A DNA stretch of 64,000 nucleotides from Bacteroidales bacterium (GTDB taxonomy: Bacteria; Bacteroidota; Bacteroidia; Bacteroidales; VadinHA17): NCBI GenBank assembly GCA_029210565.1, contig JARGFQ010000004.1, forward strand, positions 186,001-250,000, in the 5' to 3' direction. Positions 17,998 through 27,965 of this stretch are shown here, one piece after another. The notes under the pieces were generated by a model. The model did no database searches. It saw only the letters and a program-made list of their open reading frames with translations, and had not been told where the DNA came from. A program made the position numbers and the translations under genes. The first letter of the stretch is position 1, and every line of letters begins with the position of its first letter.

Positions 17998-18108
17998 ATA
18001 CTTTGCATAGGATAATCTATTCCCCGTACATTTCACTGCCGGGATCGAAAGCAAACCATGCAATTGCAGTATGTTTCCCATTTTGCAATGTGTTTGACCT
18101 CATTGGTT

Positions 18109-18840
18109 TTAATATTCCATAACAAACTGGCTCACCCATTCGTTTGCCGGGTTTCCCCTGATGATCTCAGGAGTGTCACACTGCTCAATCCTGCCCTTAT
18201 TCATAATGGCCACCCTGGTTCCAAGAGTAAAAGCCTCTCTCAGATCGTGGGTAACCATCACAAAAGTAGTACCTGATTTCTGATGTATGTTCAGCAACTC
18301 ATTCTGTAACTTTCTGCGTGTAACATTGTCAAGGGATCCGAGAGGTTCATCCATGAGCATTACCTGAGGCTTCATTGCCAGGGCGCGGGCTACACCAACT
18401 CGTTGCTGCTGCCCACCACTCAGGTTTTCCGGAAACTCGTTCAGTTGAGAATCACCAAATTCAATCATTTGTGCAAGCTCATGTGCTCTCTTTTCCTGAA
18501 TAGCCTCATCAATGCCTGAAATACTCATGACGAACTGCATATTTTGCTTTACCGATAAATGAGGAAACAGACCGGCACTCTGGATAACATATCCTATGCT
18601 GCGCCTCAGTTGAACTTTGTCCCACGAATGAAATTGTCTGTTCATTATGAGAATATCTCCCGAGTCAAAATCAACCAATCCGTTTATCAGGCGCAGCAAG
18701 GTAGTCTTGCCACATCCACTTGGGCCAATTATTGTCAGAAATTCTCCCTTTGCCACTGACAATGATACATTATCAACGGCTAGTTTATTCCCCTCATAGG
18801 TCTTTGAAACTCCTGATATTTCGATTACAGTCTCAGACAT
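18109..18840 (-). CDS. egtV: ABC transporter ATPase, probable ergothioneine importer EgtV
   Basis: The 243-aa ATPase has Walker A GPSGCGKTT, the signature LSGGQQQR and Walker B VMLMDEPLG, of the OpuA/ProV type but without CBS domains. It powers the permease-binding-protein fusion encoded 12 bp upstream. Alone it would be called a glycine betaine/choline importer ATPase. The placement directly behind histidine methyltransferase and EanB-like genes supports ergothioneine (EgtV). It is the last gene of the operon. Confidence 0.72.
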   Translation of the reverse strand: MSETVIEISGVSKTYEGNKLAVDNVSLSVAKGEFLTIIGPSGCGKTTLLRLINGLVDFDSGDILIMNRQFHSWDKVQLRRSIGYVIQSAGLFPHLSVKQNMQFVMSISGIDEAIQEKRAHELAQMIEFGDSQLNEFPENLSGGQQQRVGVARALAMKPQVMLMDEPLGSLDNVTRRKLQNELLNIHQKSGTTFVMVTHDLREAFTLGTRVAIMNKGRIEQCDTPEIIRGNPANEWVSQFVMEY

Positions 18841-18852
18841 TTCTTATAAGCG

Positions 18853-20439
18853 TTAATTTATGAGACCTATTGACTTTAAGAATTCTTCAGCGACTTTCTC
18901 CGGTGATTTTTTATTTATCTCCACTTCGTAGTTAAGCATGAGCATTGTATTATCATCAATAGTATTCCCCAATTTTGCCAGCAGGGATCTCAGCTCCGGG
19001 TAGCGACTGAGTGTTTCATTGCGAACGACAATTCCGGCCTGGTAGGCAGGGAAATAATACTTATCATCCCTGAGAGTCCGGAGCTTCATCTGCCTGATCC
19101 GGGAATCTGTTGAAAATGCATTTATGACATCAACAGTCCTGTTTTCAAGGGCATTGAACTTCAGATTAATATCAAGTTCCACTACTTTTCTGAATTCCAG
19201 AGAATATAATTCGGATAATCCGGGATATCCATCCTCTCTCTCAAAAAAGTCAAATTCAGCCCCAAAAGTAAACCGGTTACTCACCGGGGCCAGATCAGAG
19301 ATGGAAGTCAGACCCTCAGCCATGGCAGTTGCCTCGGGAAGAGCAAGGGTAAAAGTATTGTTGAAACCGAATCTTGCTGCCCAACTAAGCTGATATTCCT
19401 TATAATAAATATCCGACAGTTTACTAAAAAGTGAGTCGGGGTTGCTGATCTTCTGTTCTTTGAGTACGAATAACCAGGCAGTGCCTGTATATTCAGGGTA
19501 AATATCAATCTCGCCCGATAACAATGCAGGATGGATATTGGATGTTCCGCCTCCGATGCCGAAGGTACGTTTTACAGGTATCGCTGTCTTCTCTTCAATT
19601 AACCTGGCAATGATTTCTCCGAGTATATATTGCTCTGCTGTAGGTTTTGATGCAACTACAATTTCCGAAGACCTTTCTGATTGATTTCGACTACCGTTAA
19701 ACAGGAAAAGCAACAAAGGAATGAGAACAAAGAACAGTGCAGCAAACAAGGCAAATAACCTGTTGCGGCGAGAGTGCAGCTTCCTGCTTCTGACTCTTTT
19801 TTCGAAAACACCTATTATCAGGTCTGTTACCAATGCCAGCAACGCTACTGAAATTGAGCCGGCCAGGATAAGTGATGAGTTATTGGTGTTAATACCCCTG
19901 TAAATTGCCTGCCCCAGGCCACCTGCTCCTATGAAGGATGCCAGTCCTGCAAGTGCGATTGTCATTACAACCATTGTACGGAATCCGCTAAGGATTGTCG
20001 GGAATGCGAGTGGCCATCTTACCCGGTAGAATATCTGTGAAGGCGTTGCACCCATCCCTTTTGCTGCGTCAATATAGAGAGGGTTCACCTCGCTCAATCC
20101 TGTATAGGTGTTTCTTATCATTGGCAGCAGTCCATAAATGACCAGAACAACCAATGCATTTACAAAACCGATCCCTACGAGAGGAATAAACAGTCCAAAC
20201 ATTGCAATTGAAGGGATGGTGTAAATAAAGTTCACAAATCCGAGAACAACCTGCCTTAAGCTCTTGAACCTCAGTAGCGCGATACCTGTTCCTACGCCAA
20301 TGACGACAATTATTAATATTGCTGTCAGTGACAACACAAAATGCTGAATGAGCAATTCATAGAGGTACTCGCGTCTCTGGAAAACCGTGTTGAAGAAATC
20401 AGTAGTTGAACTGGCTTGCGTCCCGGGCATCTGTGCCAT
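18853..20439 (-). CDS. egtU: ABC permease fused to solute-binding domain, probable ergothioneine importer EgtU
   Basis: The 528-aa protein joins an OpuC-type permease (about 25-215, with SEVNPLYIDAAKGMGATPSQIF as the coupling segment) to a linking helix (about 227-247) and a substrate-binding domain (about 258-528) with SEIVVASKPTAEQYILGE and DIYPEYTGTAWLFVLKE. This order is that of EgtU, the ergothioneine importer described in Helicobacter and streptococci, and of betaine/choline systems. Gene context favours ergothioneine. Spacing is 18 bp after egtD and 12 bp before the ATPase gene. Confidence 0.72.
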   Translation of the reverse strand: MAQMPGTQASSTTDFFNTVFQRREYLYELLIQHFVLSLTAILIIVVIGVGTGIALLRFKSLRQVVLGFVNFIYTIPSIAMFGLFIPLVGIGFVNALVVLVIYGLLPMIRNTYTGLSEVNPLYIDAAKGMGATPSQIFYRVRWPLAFPTILSGFRTMVVMTIALAGLASFIGAGGLGQAIYRGINTNNSSLILAGSISVALLALVTDLIIGVFEKRVRSRKLHSRRNRLFALFAALFFVLIPLLLFLFNGSRNQSERSSEIVVASKPTAEQYILGEIIARLIEEKTAIPVKRTFGIGGGTSNIHPALLSGEIDIYPEYTGTAWLFVLKEQKISNPDSLFSKLSDIYYKEYQLSWAARFGFNNTFTLALPEATAMAEGLTSISDLAPVSNRFTFGAEFDFFEREDGYPGLSELYSLEFRKVVELDINLKFNALENRTVDVINAFSTDSRIRQMKLRTLRDDKYYFPAYQAGIVVRNETLSRYPELRSLLAKLGNTIDDNTMLMLNYEVEINKKSPEKVAEEFLKSIGLIN

Positions 20440-20457
20440 TATTGATAATTACAAAGA

Positions 20458-21444
20458 CTATGTTCTGACCCACAGAGAATCGGTGAACCAGTTTTTCTGA
20501 TCTGTAAAATGCTTCTCGATTGAGAACCCGTGAGCGGATGCAATCCTTTCAATCGAAGGCAGGTCAAACTTCCTGGAAAGTTCCATGAATATCGGTTCCC
20601 ATCTGTTAAAGACAAACCGGTGTCCCAGAGATTTAATTGTCACTGTCTGGGTCTCCCCGGAAATCAGATAGCTTTTCAGGTACCCTGATACAGGGTTGTA
20701 GGTTGTATGATGTTCGAACTTACTCAGATTAAAATCCGCCTCCAGTTCCCTGTTCAGTCTTGCCAGATGGTTCAGGTTGAACTTTCGTGTCAGGCCTGAT
20801 GGATCATCATAAGCGTTCATTATGATATCAGGCGATTTCTTCAAATCAAATCCTATCAGGACCTTATCTCCTTTCCTGCATAAATCATACAGCTGAGTAA
20901 AAAAGAGATCAATTTCCGGTTCTGTAAAGTTCCCAATATTAGAACCAAGAAAAAGTATCACCTTTCTTGTATCACCGCTAAAATTCCCGGAATTTTTCAG
21001 TCCGAAGAAATCTCCGGTTAACGGACTGATTTCCAATGACGGCAACTCTTCATGGAGATCTGATACCAGATCACTGTTTGCTTTGGAGCTGATATCAACA
21101 GGGATGTATTTGAAGTCTGATCTTTTTTGTACAAGCTGTTTCAGAAGTATTTTTGTCTTGACTCCGTCACCCGAGCCAAGTTCCAGAAGATCAAACCGGG
21201 AGTTGTTGGAGATGATTGCGTCTGTTATCTGGTCCTTCTGATTTTCAAGTATTTCCTGTTCTGATCTCGTGAGGTAATATTCAGGCAATTTCGTTATTTC
21301 CTGGAAAATGGAACTGCCAGCATCATCGTAAAAATATTTTGAAAGCAGATATTTAGGTGCTGATGACAGGCCTTTTAAAGTATCCACTTCAAGGCTTTGA
21401 ATATCCGTCATCCCGGTTATATAATATTCAATCTTTTTTTGCAT
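20458..21444 (-). CDS. egtD: L-histidine N-alpha-methyltransferase (EgtD / EanA)
   Basis: The 328-aa protein is a close fit to the EgtD family in length and motifs: YFYDDAGSSIFQEITKLPEYYLTR near the N-terminus, the SAM loop LLELGSGDGVKTKILL, the PVDIS strand and LGSNIGNF. It methylates histidine three times to hercynine, the first step in ergothioneine synthesis. It sits 24 bp behind the EanB-like sulfurtransferase gene and ahead of the importer genes. No EgtB gene is in the window, so the oxygen-dependent route is not supported here. Confidence 0.87.
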   Translation of the reverse strand: MQKKIEYYITGMTDIQSLEVDTLKGLSSAPKYLLSKYFYDDAGSSIFQEITKLPEYYLTRSEQEILENQKDQITDAIISNNSRFDLLELGSGDGVKTKILLKQLVQKRSDFKYIPVDISSKANSDLVSDLHEELPSLEISPLTGDFFGLKNSGNFSGDTRKVILFLGSNIGNFTEPEIDLFFTQLYDLCRKGDKVLIGFDLKKSPDIIMNAYDDPSGLTRKFNLNHLARLNRELEADFNLSKFEHHTTYNPVSGYLKSYLISGETQTVTIKSLGHRFVFNRWEPIFMELSRKFDLPSIERIASAHGFSIEKHFTDQKNWFTDSLWVRT

Positions 21445-21468
21445 TGCAGCGTATTTTAATCAATATAC

Positions 21469-22761
21469 TCATTCCCCGGGAATTCCTGTTTCATAAGGGT
21501 TATGAGGATCATTGCTCCATTCGAACCATCCTCCGTCATAGACTGATACGCGCGGCCAGCCCATGAGCCATGCATTGAACCATGCCTCACTGCCACGCCA
21601 TCCGGTGCCGCAGTAGAAAGCAAGGTGTTTATCAGGGGCTATCCCGTTTTTTAACCATATTTCTTCGATCTCATGGAATTCTCTTGTTGTATGATCGAGG
21701 TTCCGATAGTTTTCCATATGGTAGGCATCACTGCCGCAATCGGCAAAGACAGCGCCCGGTATGCGTCCTTTGGCCTCTATATAATTATATCCGCTTACCT
21801 CCCCGATATACTCTGCCCGGCTTCGTACACAGACCAGTTCGGCATCCACTGATCTGAGCATTTCCTTTGCTTCGGGATTATCAACGGCAAGCTCCGGGCG
21901 AACAGGTATTGAGGCCCCGAACTCCCTTACCGGATGCTTCTCTTCATCTGTAAATGAAGTTTCAAACCCGGCATCCTGCCACGACTGGAATCCTCCGTTC
22001 AATACTCTGACATCCCTCACGCCTGCATAAAGCATTATGAAGGCACACCTCATCGCCCCAATGTCACCTGCAGCGCTTCCCGGAAAGGGATCGTTATTGT
22101 CGGGATGCATGTATTTTCCATATAACACTACCGTAGTGTCTGCAGTGATGCCATGATTTAAAAGCGCTTCTTTCAGTTCAGCCGGTGATCTTCTGTTCCA
22201 TGTCTCCGGTGCCTCGAGGGCAAGTGTGTCAATGTCAATTGCGCCGGGGATATGCCCGGTGAGGTAGGCATCCCTGTTCTTGTAATGTGCATGAGCCAGA
22301 ACATACCTGTTGTTATTATATTCATCCGGCGTTCCACTATTTATCAGCTCTTTTACCCAGGCAGGATGAACCAGATGCCTGTATCGCGGCAGAAAATCAA
22401 GGGGAAGTTCCCTGTCTGGTGACCACTCTGTGAGGAATCCGGTATAAATGCAAACATCTCTGTAGCCTGAACTCATAAACCTGCCAGCTGCTCTTTCAGA
22501 ATCTTCTCTGTTATAGGCATAAATAATTACCCTGTTTGCCGGGAGGATCTCCTTTTTTCTGACAATTTCTATCCAGTCAATGTAATTAAACCATTTCAGG
22601 GGAATACTACGCGCACCCGGGATATGACCTCCGCGGATCTCTCCTGAAAGTCTCCAGCCGTTGTAAGCATCACCCGGGCGGACATCAATAATATGCACTG
22701 AAGAATTGCCGGTGAATGAGATCAGTTCCCGGGTGCTTATGTCAGTGACAGGCTCACTCAT
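21469..22761 (-). CDS. eanB: Three-rhodanese sulfurtransferase, probable hercynine sulfurtransferase EanB
   Basis: The 430-aa protein has three rhodanese domains (about 5-120, 135-280, 295-425). The first two lack the catalytic cysteine: their loops read AYNREDS and YGKYMHPD. The third has a complete loop CGTGWR with Cys384. EanB of anaerobic phototrophs is a multi-rhodanese enzyme that inserts sulfur from polysulfide directly into hercynine. Adjacency to egtD makes that the best call; a thiosulfate:cyanide sulfurtransferase is the alternative. There is no signal peptide, so it is cytoplasmic like EgtD. It follows the DUF427 gene by 17 bp. Confidence 0.78.
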   Translation of the reverse strand: MSEPVTDISTRELISFTGNSSVHIIDVRPGDAYNGWRLSGEIRGGHIPGARSIPLKWFNYIDWIEIVRKKEILPANRVIIYAYNREDSERAAGRFMSSGYRDVCIYTGFLTEWSPDRELPLDFLPRYRHLVHPAWVKELINSGTPDEYNNNRYVLAHAHYKNRDAYLTGHIPGAIDIDTLALEAPETWNRRSPAELKEALLNHGITADTTVVLYGKYMHPDNNDPFPGSAAGDIGAMRCAFIMLYAGVRDVRVLNGGFQSWQDAGFETSFTDEEKHPVREFGASIPVRPELAVDNPEAKEMLRSVDAELVCVRSRAEYIGEVSGYNYIEAKGRIPGAVFADCGSDAYHMENYRNLDHTTREFHEIEEIWLKNGIAPDKHLAFYCGTGWRGSEAWFNAWLMGWPRVSVYDGGWFEWSNDPHNPYETGIPGE

Positions 22762-22778
22762 AATAATATGCGTATCTC

Positions 22779-23063
22779 TTAACTGTTAATTACCTGTACC
22801 CCTTTCCAGAATGCAACCCGTCCCTTTATGTTCCGGGCAGCATCTTTTGGCTCAGGGTAATACCAGGCAGCATCCTTGTTGATCTTTCCATCCACTTCCA
22901 GATCATAATAGGAAGCATTGCCTTTCCACGGGCAGACCGAATGTGTCTGGCTGCTTCTCAGGAATTCTTTTTTTACGGATTCGATGGGGAAGTAACTGTT
23001 GCCTTCCACCGTTAGAACATCATCGCTCTCAGCGATTACTGTATTATTCCAGATTGCCTTCAT
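22779..23063 (-). CDS. DUF427 domain protein leading the ergothioneine operon
   Basis: The 94-aa protein is a single DUF427 domain, recognised by WNNTVIAESDD, the THSVCPWKG motif and AWYYPEPKDAARNIKGRVAFW. DUF427 has no settled function. It is the first gene of the five-gene run and only 17 bp from eanB, which hints at a role in the same pathway. ATG at 23063 lies 47 bp after the NADH dehydrogenase gene. Confidence 0.8.
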   Translation of the reverse strand: MKAIWNNTVIAESDDVLTVEGNSYFPIESVKKEFLRSSQTHSVCPWKGNASYYDLEVDGKINKDAAWYYPEPKDAARNIKGRVAFWKGVQVINS

Positions 23064-23110
23064 AACTCGTTTAGTTTACAATTTACTATCATATAAGTTC
23101 ATATGCTGAT

Positions 23111-24415
23111 TTAATTCAATGTGTGTCCCGGCGAGTATTTTCTGATTATCAGCTGGTTTGCCTTCTCATAAGTAAAATACTTTATTGCCCAGTTAAGTGC
23201 TACGGCCAGTTTATTCTTAAATCCCGACAGTGTAATCAGGTGTATTACCGACCAAATGAGCCATCCGGCTCTTCCGTCAAGAAAGACATTTTTTATATCC
23301 GCTACTGCATCCTTCTTCCCAATTATAGCCATGGAACCTTTGTCCCTATACCTGAAAGCTGTTAACGATTTCTCTCCATTCAGCACCGCCAGTATATTCC
23401 TGCCAAGGTTCCGCGACTGCTGAATTGCCACCTGGGCAACCATTGGGTGTCCTTTGGGGTATTCAGGTGTCTGCATAAATGCAATATCTCCGATCGCATA
23501 AACATTTTCAAGACCCTGAACCTGGTTGTACTCATTAACAATAATTCTGTTCCCTGCTGACAGTAACACTGTGTCTAATCCGTCCGGTGCATTTCCCCTG
23601 ACCCCGGCTGTCCATATTACTATTCCTGCCAGAATCTCCTCCCTTCCATTCTTTCCCTCAACGATCAGGCTCTGACCATCGTAATCCTTTACCCGTGTAT
23701 TAAGCAATACCTCCACACCCAGGTCCTTAAGTATTTCATGTGCATGTGCTGATGATCGTTCTGACATTGCAGGAAGTATACGTTTATCAGACTGTATCAG
23801 ATATATCTTCATCAGGGTGCTGTCAATCTCAGGGTAATCATTGCGCAAAAGATACTTCTTAAACTCTGCCAGTGCCCCGGCCAGCTCAACTCCTGCCGGG
23901 CCGCCACCCACGACAACGAATTTAGTAAGTTTCTGCTTCTCTTCATCACTGCTTCCGTCAATGGCGCTCTCCAGGCTCTGCAATATCCAGCTTCTCAGGT
24001 TGATAGCATCGTTTATGTTTTTTAGTCCTATACTGTTGTTTTCAATGTTTTTCAATCCATAGAAGTTGGTGCTGCTACCAGTGGCTATAACGAGAAAGTC
24101 ATAACTGACATAGCCCAGGTTGGTAATCACCCGGTTATTTAGCGTGTCAACGGACTCTACACTTACCATTCTGAAAATCATGTTTATACAAGACTTGAAT
24201 AACTTTCGGATCGGATATACCACTGAATCTGATTCCAATCCGCTGATAGCCACCTGGTACAGGAGTGGCTGGAACTGGTGGTGATTATTCTGATCAAGCA
24301 GTATTATCTGAACAGGTTTGCCTTCAAGTGTCTTCACCAGGTTCAAACCTGCAAAACCTGCCCCTATAATTACTACTCTTGGAAGGCCGTTATTTGTCAC
24401 TGCAATTTCATTCAT
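23111..24415 (-). CDS. Type II NADH:quinone dehydrogenase-like flavoprotein
   Basis: From ATG 24415 the protein is 434 aa; the ORF opens at 24490, but that start overlaps the upstream gene and adds 25 residues before the FAD motif. The first Rossmann motif is VVIIGAGFAGL and the second VVVGGGPAGVELAGAL. GDIAFMQTPEYPKGHPMVAQVAIQQ is typical of NDH-2. The C-terminal amphipathic segment (WLIWSVIHLITLSGFKNKLAVALNW) would attach it to the inner membrane. It oxidises NADH and passes electrons to quinone without pumping. It may share the transcript of the pentose-phosphate genes upstream (55-bp gap). Confidence 0.85.
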   Translation of the reverse strand: MNEIAVTNNGLPRVVIIGAGFAGLNLVKTLEGKPVQIILLDQNNHHQFQPLLYQVAISGLESDSVVYPIRKLFKSCINMIFRMVSVESVDTLNNRVITNLGYVSYDFLVIATGSSTNFYGLKNIENNSIGLKNINDAINLRSWILQSLESAIDGSSDEEKQKLTKFVVVGGGPAGVELAGALAEFKKYLLRNDYPEIDSTLMKIYLIQSDKRILPAMSERSSAHAHEILKDLGVEVLLNTRVKDYDGQSLIVEGKNGREEILAGIVIWTAGVRGNAPDGLDTVLLSAGNRIIVNEYNQVQGLENVYAIGDIAFMQTPEYPKGHPMVAQVAIQQSRNLGRNILAVLNGEKSLTAFRYRDKGSMAIIGKKDAVADIKNVFLDGRAGWLIWSVIHLITLSGFKNKLAVALNWAIKYFTYEKANQLIIRKYSPGHTLN

Positions 24416-24470
24416 AGCATGATATTTTCTTTCGATTGCAGGATCTGCAAGTGGTGTATCGGTACGGTTG

Positions 24471-25205
24471 TTATTTACCCTGATTCTCAATAAACTTATA
24501 TATCCTTGGTTTAAGTTCTGTCATATCGTCAATTATAAATTCCCCGGGCAGAAGTCCGGAGGCATGAACTGAATCCCTTGTAATTTCGTTGGTTGCCGCA
24601 AACACATTCAGGCCGGCTGCCATTGCAGCCCTGATGCCGTTAACAGAGTCTTCAATAACAATACTCTCATTGGGTTGAACTTTAAGCGCCTCAATAGATT
24701 TCAGATAAATCTCAGGGTCAGGTTTCCCGTTGCTCACTCTGTCACTTGTCATGATAAGCCCCAGTTTGTCTTTTATTTTTAAAGTATCCAGTATTTTTTC
24801 AACTTCGTTCATATGAGACATCGTTGCCAGTGCAATCATGTATTTGTCAGTGTACAGGGCGTTTAATAGTCCGAGATTATAGGGGCAGAAGAAGTGTGAT
24901 AACAGCTCCGGTTGGTTAACCATGCTCTTATATATCTCAAGCCGTTTTGTTATGATTGCATGCTGCATATCCTCCGTGGAGTTTCGCCTGTTGGCGCCTG
25001 TCAGCTCTTCCAGAAATTCCTCCGTTAAACCCTTCACAACCTCTTTCCTGGAAAGTCCCACATATTTTTTAAAGCCGTTCAGGACTTCGTCTTCTGCAAC
25101 CACCTTGCCGGTCAGGATATTGACTGTCCGGGCGTAAGATTGGGCTTTCATGACCTCAGTCTGGATAAGTGTGCCATCCAGGTCAAAAATGACAGCCTTA
25201 ATCAT
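24471..25205 (-). CDS. HAD superfamily phosphatase (beta-phosphoglucomutase-like)
   Basis: The 244-aa protein has HAD motif [11 protein letters not shown], a helical cap, motif II in ATMSH, and motif III KPDPEIY with motif [13 protein letters not shown]. These features belong to the subgroup of sugar-phosphate phosphatases and beta-phosphoglucomutases. It overlaps the end of pgi by 8 bp, so its substrate may be a sugar phosphate from that pathway. The exact activity is unknown. Confidence 0.82.
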   Translation of the reverse strand: MIKAVIFDLDGTLIQTEVMKAQSYARTVNILTGKVVAEDEVLNGFKKYVGLSRKEVVKGLTEEFLEELTGANRRNSTEDMQHAIITKRLEIYKSMVNQPELLSHFFCPYNLGLLNALYTDKYMIALATMSHMNEVEKILDTLKIKDKLGLIMTSDRVSNGKPDPEIYLKSIEALKVQPNESIVIEDSVNGIRAAMAAGLNVFAATNEITRDSVHASGLLPGEFIIDDMTELKPRIYKFIENQGK

Positions 25206-26826
25206 TGAGTCTGTTTTTACGGTAATAGTTTATAAGTTCATTTGTGGATCCATCGTGGCTTAAAGTCATGGCTGTGTCCTGAAGCTCAGGTATGATATTC
25301 TTCGCCAGCACTTTGCCAAGTTCCACGCCCATCTGATCGAAAGGATTTATATCCCATATTACTGCCTGGACAAATACGCTGTGTTCGTACATGGCTATAA
25401 GTTTGCCCAGGTTCTCAGGACTTAATTTATCAAGCAGGAAGGTTGATGAGGGACGGTTTCCTTCAAAGACCTTATGTGGCGTCAGGGCATTGGAAACACC
25501 TTCGGCCTTTACCTCCTCTTCCGTTTTCCCAAACGCAAGCGCTTCTCCCTGGGCAATAAGATTGGCAATTAAATAATCCTGGTGTGGCGGGAGGTTGTTC
25601 AGGGGTTTCATAAACCCGATAAAATCAGCCGGAATTAGCTTGGTCCCCTGGTGCAGCAACTGGTAAAAGGAGTGTTGCCCGTTGGTTCCGGGTTCTCCCC
25701 AATAAATGGCGCCGGTCTGATAATCTGTTTTGTCTCCGTCAAGTGTAACATTTTTCCCGTTGCTCTCCATTGTCAGCTGCTGCAGGTATGCCGGGAACCG
25801 GTGCAGATATTTATCATAGGGAAATACAGCCTGAGTTTGCGTGCCGAAGAAATTATTGTACCAGATGCCCAATAAACCCATAATAACCGGGATGTTTTTA
25901 TCAAGGGGGGCTGTACGAAAGTGCTCGTCCATCTGGTGGAGACCGTTAAGCATCCGGTAATATGTTTCCGGTCCGACAGCGATCATGGTTGACAAACCGA
26001 TTGCTGAACTCATTGAGTATCTTCCGCCTACCCAATCCCAGAAGCCAAACATATTAAGAGGATCAATACCAAATTTTATCACCTCCTTTTCATTGGTAGA
26101 GACAGCCACAAAGTGCCTGGCAACAGCAGACGGGTCTCCCAGCTTTGATAATGACCATTTTCTTGCAGTATGGGCATTGGTCATGGTTTCAAGTGTTGTA
26201 AAAGTCTTGGAGGAGATAATAAACAGTGTCTCTTCCGGTGACAGGTCCTCTACAGCCTCATAGAAATCACTGCTGTCAACATTAGAAACAAACCTGAAGA
26301 CAAGGCTTCTCATGCTGTAGTTCTTCAGGGCCTCATATGCCATGACGGGTCCGAGGTCAGATCCGCCTATGCCAATATTGACTATGTTTTTAATGGGCTT
26401 GCCGGTATGGCCTTTCCACTCGCCATTCCTGATCTTTTCTGAAAAAGCTGACATTTTTTCCAGAACGGTAAGGACATCCGGGACCACATTCCGGCCATCT
26501 GACATTACAACAGAACCTACGGGGACCCTTAATGCAGTATGTAATACAGCCCTCTCTTCTGTCACATTAATCTTTTCGCCGGCAAACATTTCATCACGCC
26601 TGGATTCAAGACCCCGCTCCCTTGCAAGCCTTATTAAAAGATCAATTGTCTTTCCTGTTATCCTGTTTTTGGAATAATCGAAATAAACACCGATATCTTT
26701 TATCACAAGGTTTCGTCCTCTGCTTCTGTCATTTTCGAACAAGGATCTTAAATGTATATCCTTTATCTCCAGGTAATGCTTCTCCAGCAATTTCCAGGTT
26801 TCTGTATTTCTCAATGCAATACCCAT
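25198..26826 (-). CDS. pgi: Glucose-6-phosphate isomerase
   Basis: From ATG 26826 the protein is 542 aa. The ORF starts at 26886, but the extra 20 residues overlap transaldolase and are not family-like. Signatures include [10 protein letters not shown], the second PGI motif [11 protein letters not shown] and [19 protein letters not shown], with the catalytic Glu/His in that stretch. It interconverts glucose 6-phosphate and fructose 6-phosphate. It lies in the order gnd-zwf-rpiB-tal-pgi, linking the oxidative pentose-phosphate branch back to glycolysis. Confidence 0.93.
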   Translation of the reverse strand: MGIALRNTETWKLLEKHYLEIKDIHLRSLFENDRSRGRNLVIKDIGVYFDYSKNRITGKTIDLLIRLARERGLESRRDEMFAGEKINVTEERAVLHTALRVPVGSVVMSDGRNVVPDVLTVLEKMSAFSEKIRNGEWKGHTGKPIKNIVNIGIGGSDLGPVMAYEALKNYSMRSLVFRFVSNVDSSDFYEAVEDLSPEETLFIISSKTFTTLETMTNAHTARKWSLSKLGDPSAVARHFVAVSTNEKEVIKFGIDPLNMFGFWDWVGGRYSMSSAIGLSTMIAVGPETYYRMLNGLHQMDEHFRTAPLDKNIPVIMGLLGIWYNNFFGTQTQAVFPYDKYLHRFPAYLQQLTMESNGKNVTLDGDKTDYQTGAIYWGEPGTNGQHSFYQLLHQGTKLIPADFIGFMKPLNNLPPHQDYLIANLIAQGEALAFGKTEEEVKAEGVSNALTPHKVFEGNRPSSTFLLDKLSPENLGKLIAMYEHSVFVQAVIWDINPFDQMGVELGKVLAKNIIPELQDTAMTLSHDGSTNELINYYRKNRLND

Positions 26827-26837
26827 CTTCTTTTGAA

Positions 26838-27914
26838 TTATAACTGATTTCTTTTGGTTGCGATGCTGCTGATCAGGTTGTCCCATGATTTGTTGAATGC
26901 CTCAGCCCCCTCTTTCTGTAATTTTTCAGCCAGTTGCAGATAGTTGACTGACAACTCTTCGAACTGACTGATGATCTGGCTGGCAGATATTAAATCTCCC
27001 GTCATTGGCTCGCTTGTTTCTCCATGATCAGCAAAGGCCAGCAGTGTGTTCTCCGGAATGGTATTGACCGTATACGGGGCAATAAGATTTTTGACATACA
27101 ATATGTCAGAAGCGTTCGGATCTTTGGTCCCGGTGCTGGCCCAGAGCAGACGCTGCGGATAAGCTCCGTAATTCATGATTCTTCGGACCTTTTCAGAACT
27201 CAGGAATTGATTATAAGCACTGAAAGTCTTCTGCATAACTGCCAGACCAAGCTTGTTCTGCAACTCTTTCGGGGCAATATCGGCCACGGCTCTGTCCCAC
27301 CGGCTGACAAACACCGAGGCTACGGATCTGATGTCCGGATTTAATCCTCTTTCAATACGGGATTCGATCCCCCGCAGATAAGCCGCAGCCGCAGCCAGAT
27401 ACTGTTCTGCGGAGAAGAGGAGAGTAACATTCACGGGGATACCTTCCGCAATAGCCAGTTCAATTGCGGGTATTCCCTGAGGCGTTCCCGGAATCTTTAT
27501 GAAGGCGTTCGGACGGTTAACCCTGTTGTGAATATCCCTTGCGGCTTTTATGGTGTTTTCTGCATCGTATGCGAGTAACGGGGAGACTTCAATGGAGACA
27601 AATCCATCCAGTCCGTTGGTTCTTTCATATACCGGCAGAAACAGATCGGCAGCCCTTTGGATATCATCAATGGCGAGACTGAAAACAATATCTTCATCCG
27701 TAGATCCCGCTTTGCCTGCCTTCCCTATTGCTCCGTCGTAATTGTCAGTTTTGGCAATGGCTGCCTCAAAAATAGATGGATTTGAAGTGAGCCCGGTCAC
27801 TGAAAGATCAGTAATATAGCTCTTCAGAGTGCCATTATCGAGCATTTTCCGGGTTATGTTGTCAAGCCAGATGCTTACTCCCAGATCGTGTAGTTGCTTT
27901 GTTCTATCGTTCAT
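26838..27914 (-). CDS. tal: Transaldolase
   Basis: The 358-aa protein is of the longer transaldolase class often found beside zwf. It begins [12 protein letters not shown], has [11 protein letters not shown], the Schiff-base lysine in AFIKIPGT, and NVTLLFS. It transfers a dihydroxyacetone unit between sugar phosphates. Spacing to pgi is 11 bp and to rpiB 51 bp. A partial likeness to the ECF-like motif (AGTCAGGTT) upstream is judged too weak to call. Confidence 0.92.
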   Translation of the reverse strand: MNDRTKQLHDLGVSIWLDNITRKMLDNGTLKSYITDLSVTGLTSNPSIFEAAIAKTDNYDGAIGKAGKAGSTDEDIVFSLAIDDIQRAADLFLPVYERTNGLDGFVSIEVSPLLAYDAENTIKAARDIHNRVNRPNAFIKIPGTPQGIPAIELAIAEGIPVNVTLLFSAEQYLAAAAAYLRGIESRIERGLNPDIRSVASVFVSRWDRAVADIAPKELQNKLGLAVMQKTFSAYNQFLSSEKVRRIMNYGAYPQRLLWASTGTKDPNASDILYVKNLIAPYTVNTIPENTLLAFADHGETSEPMTGDLISASQIISQFEELSVNYLQLAEKLQKEGAEAFNKSWDNLISSIATKRNQL

Positions 27915-27965
27915 TTCTTATGATGTTTCTGTATTTGATAAGTGTGAGTTTTTGGCAAACCTGAC

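Noticed and set aside
27950..27965. AGTCAGGTT near the start of transaldolase as another copy of the bipartite promoter
   Set aside because: The second box reads CACTTAT and the first box partly overlaps the rpiB stop region. Too weak to include.
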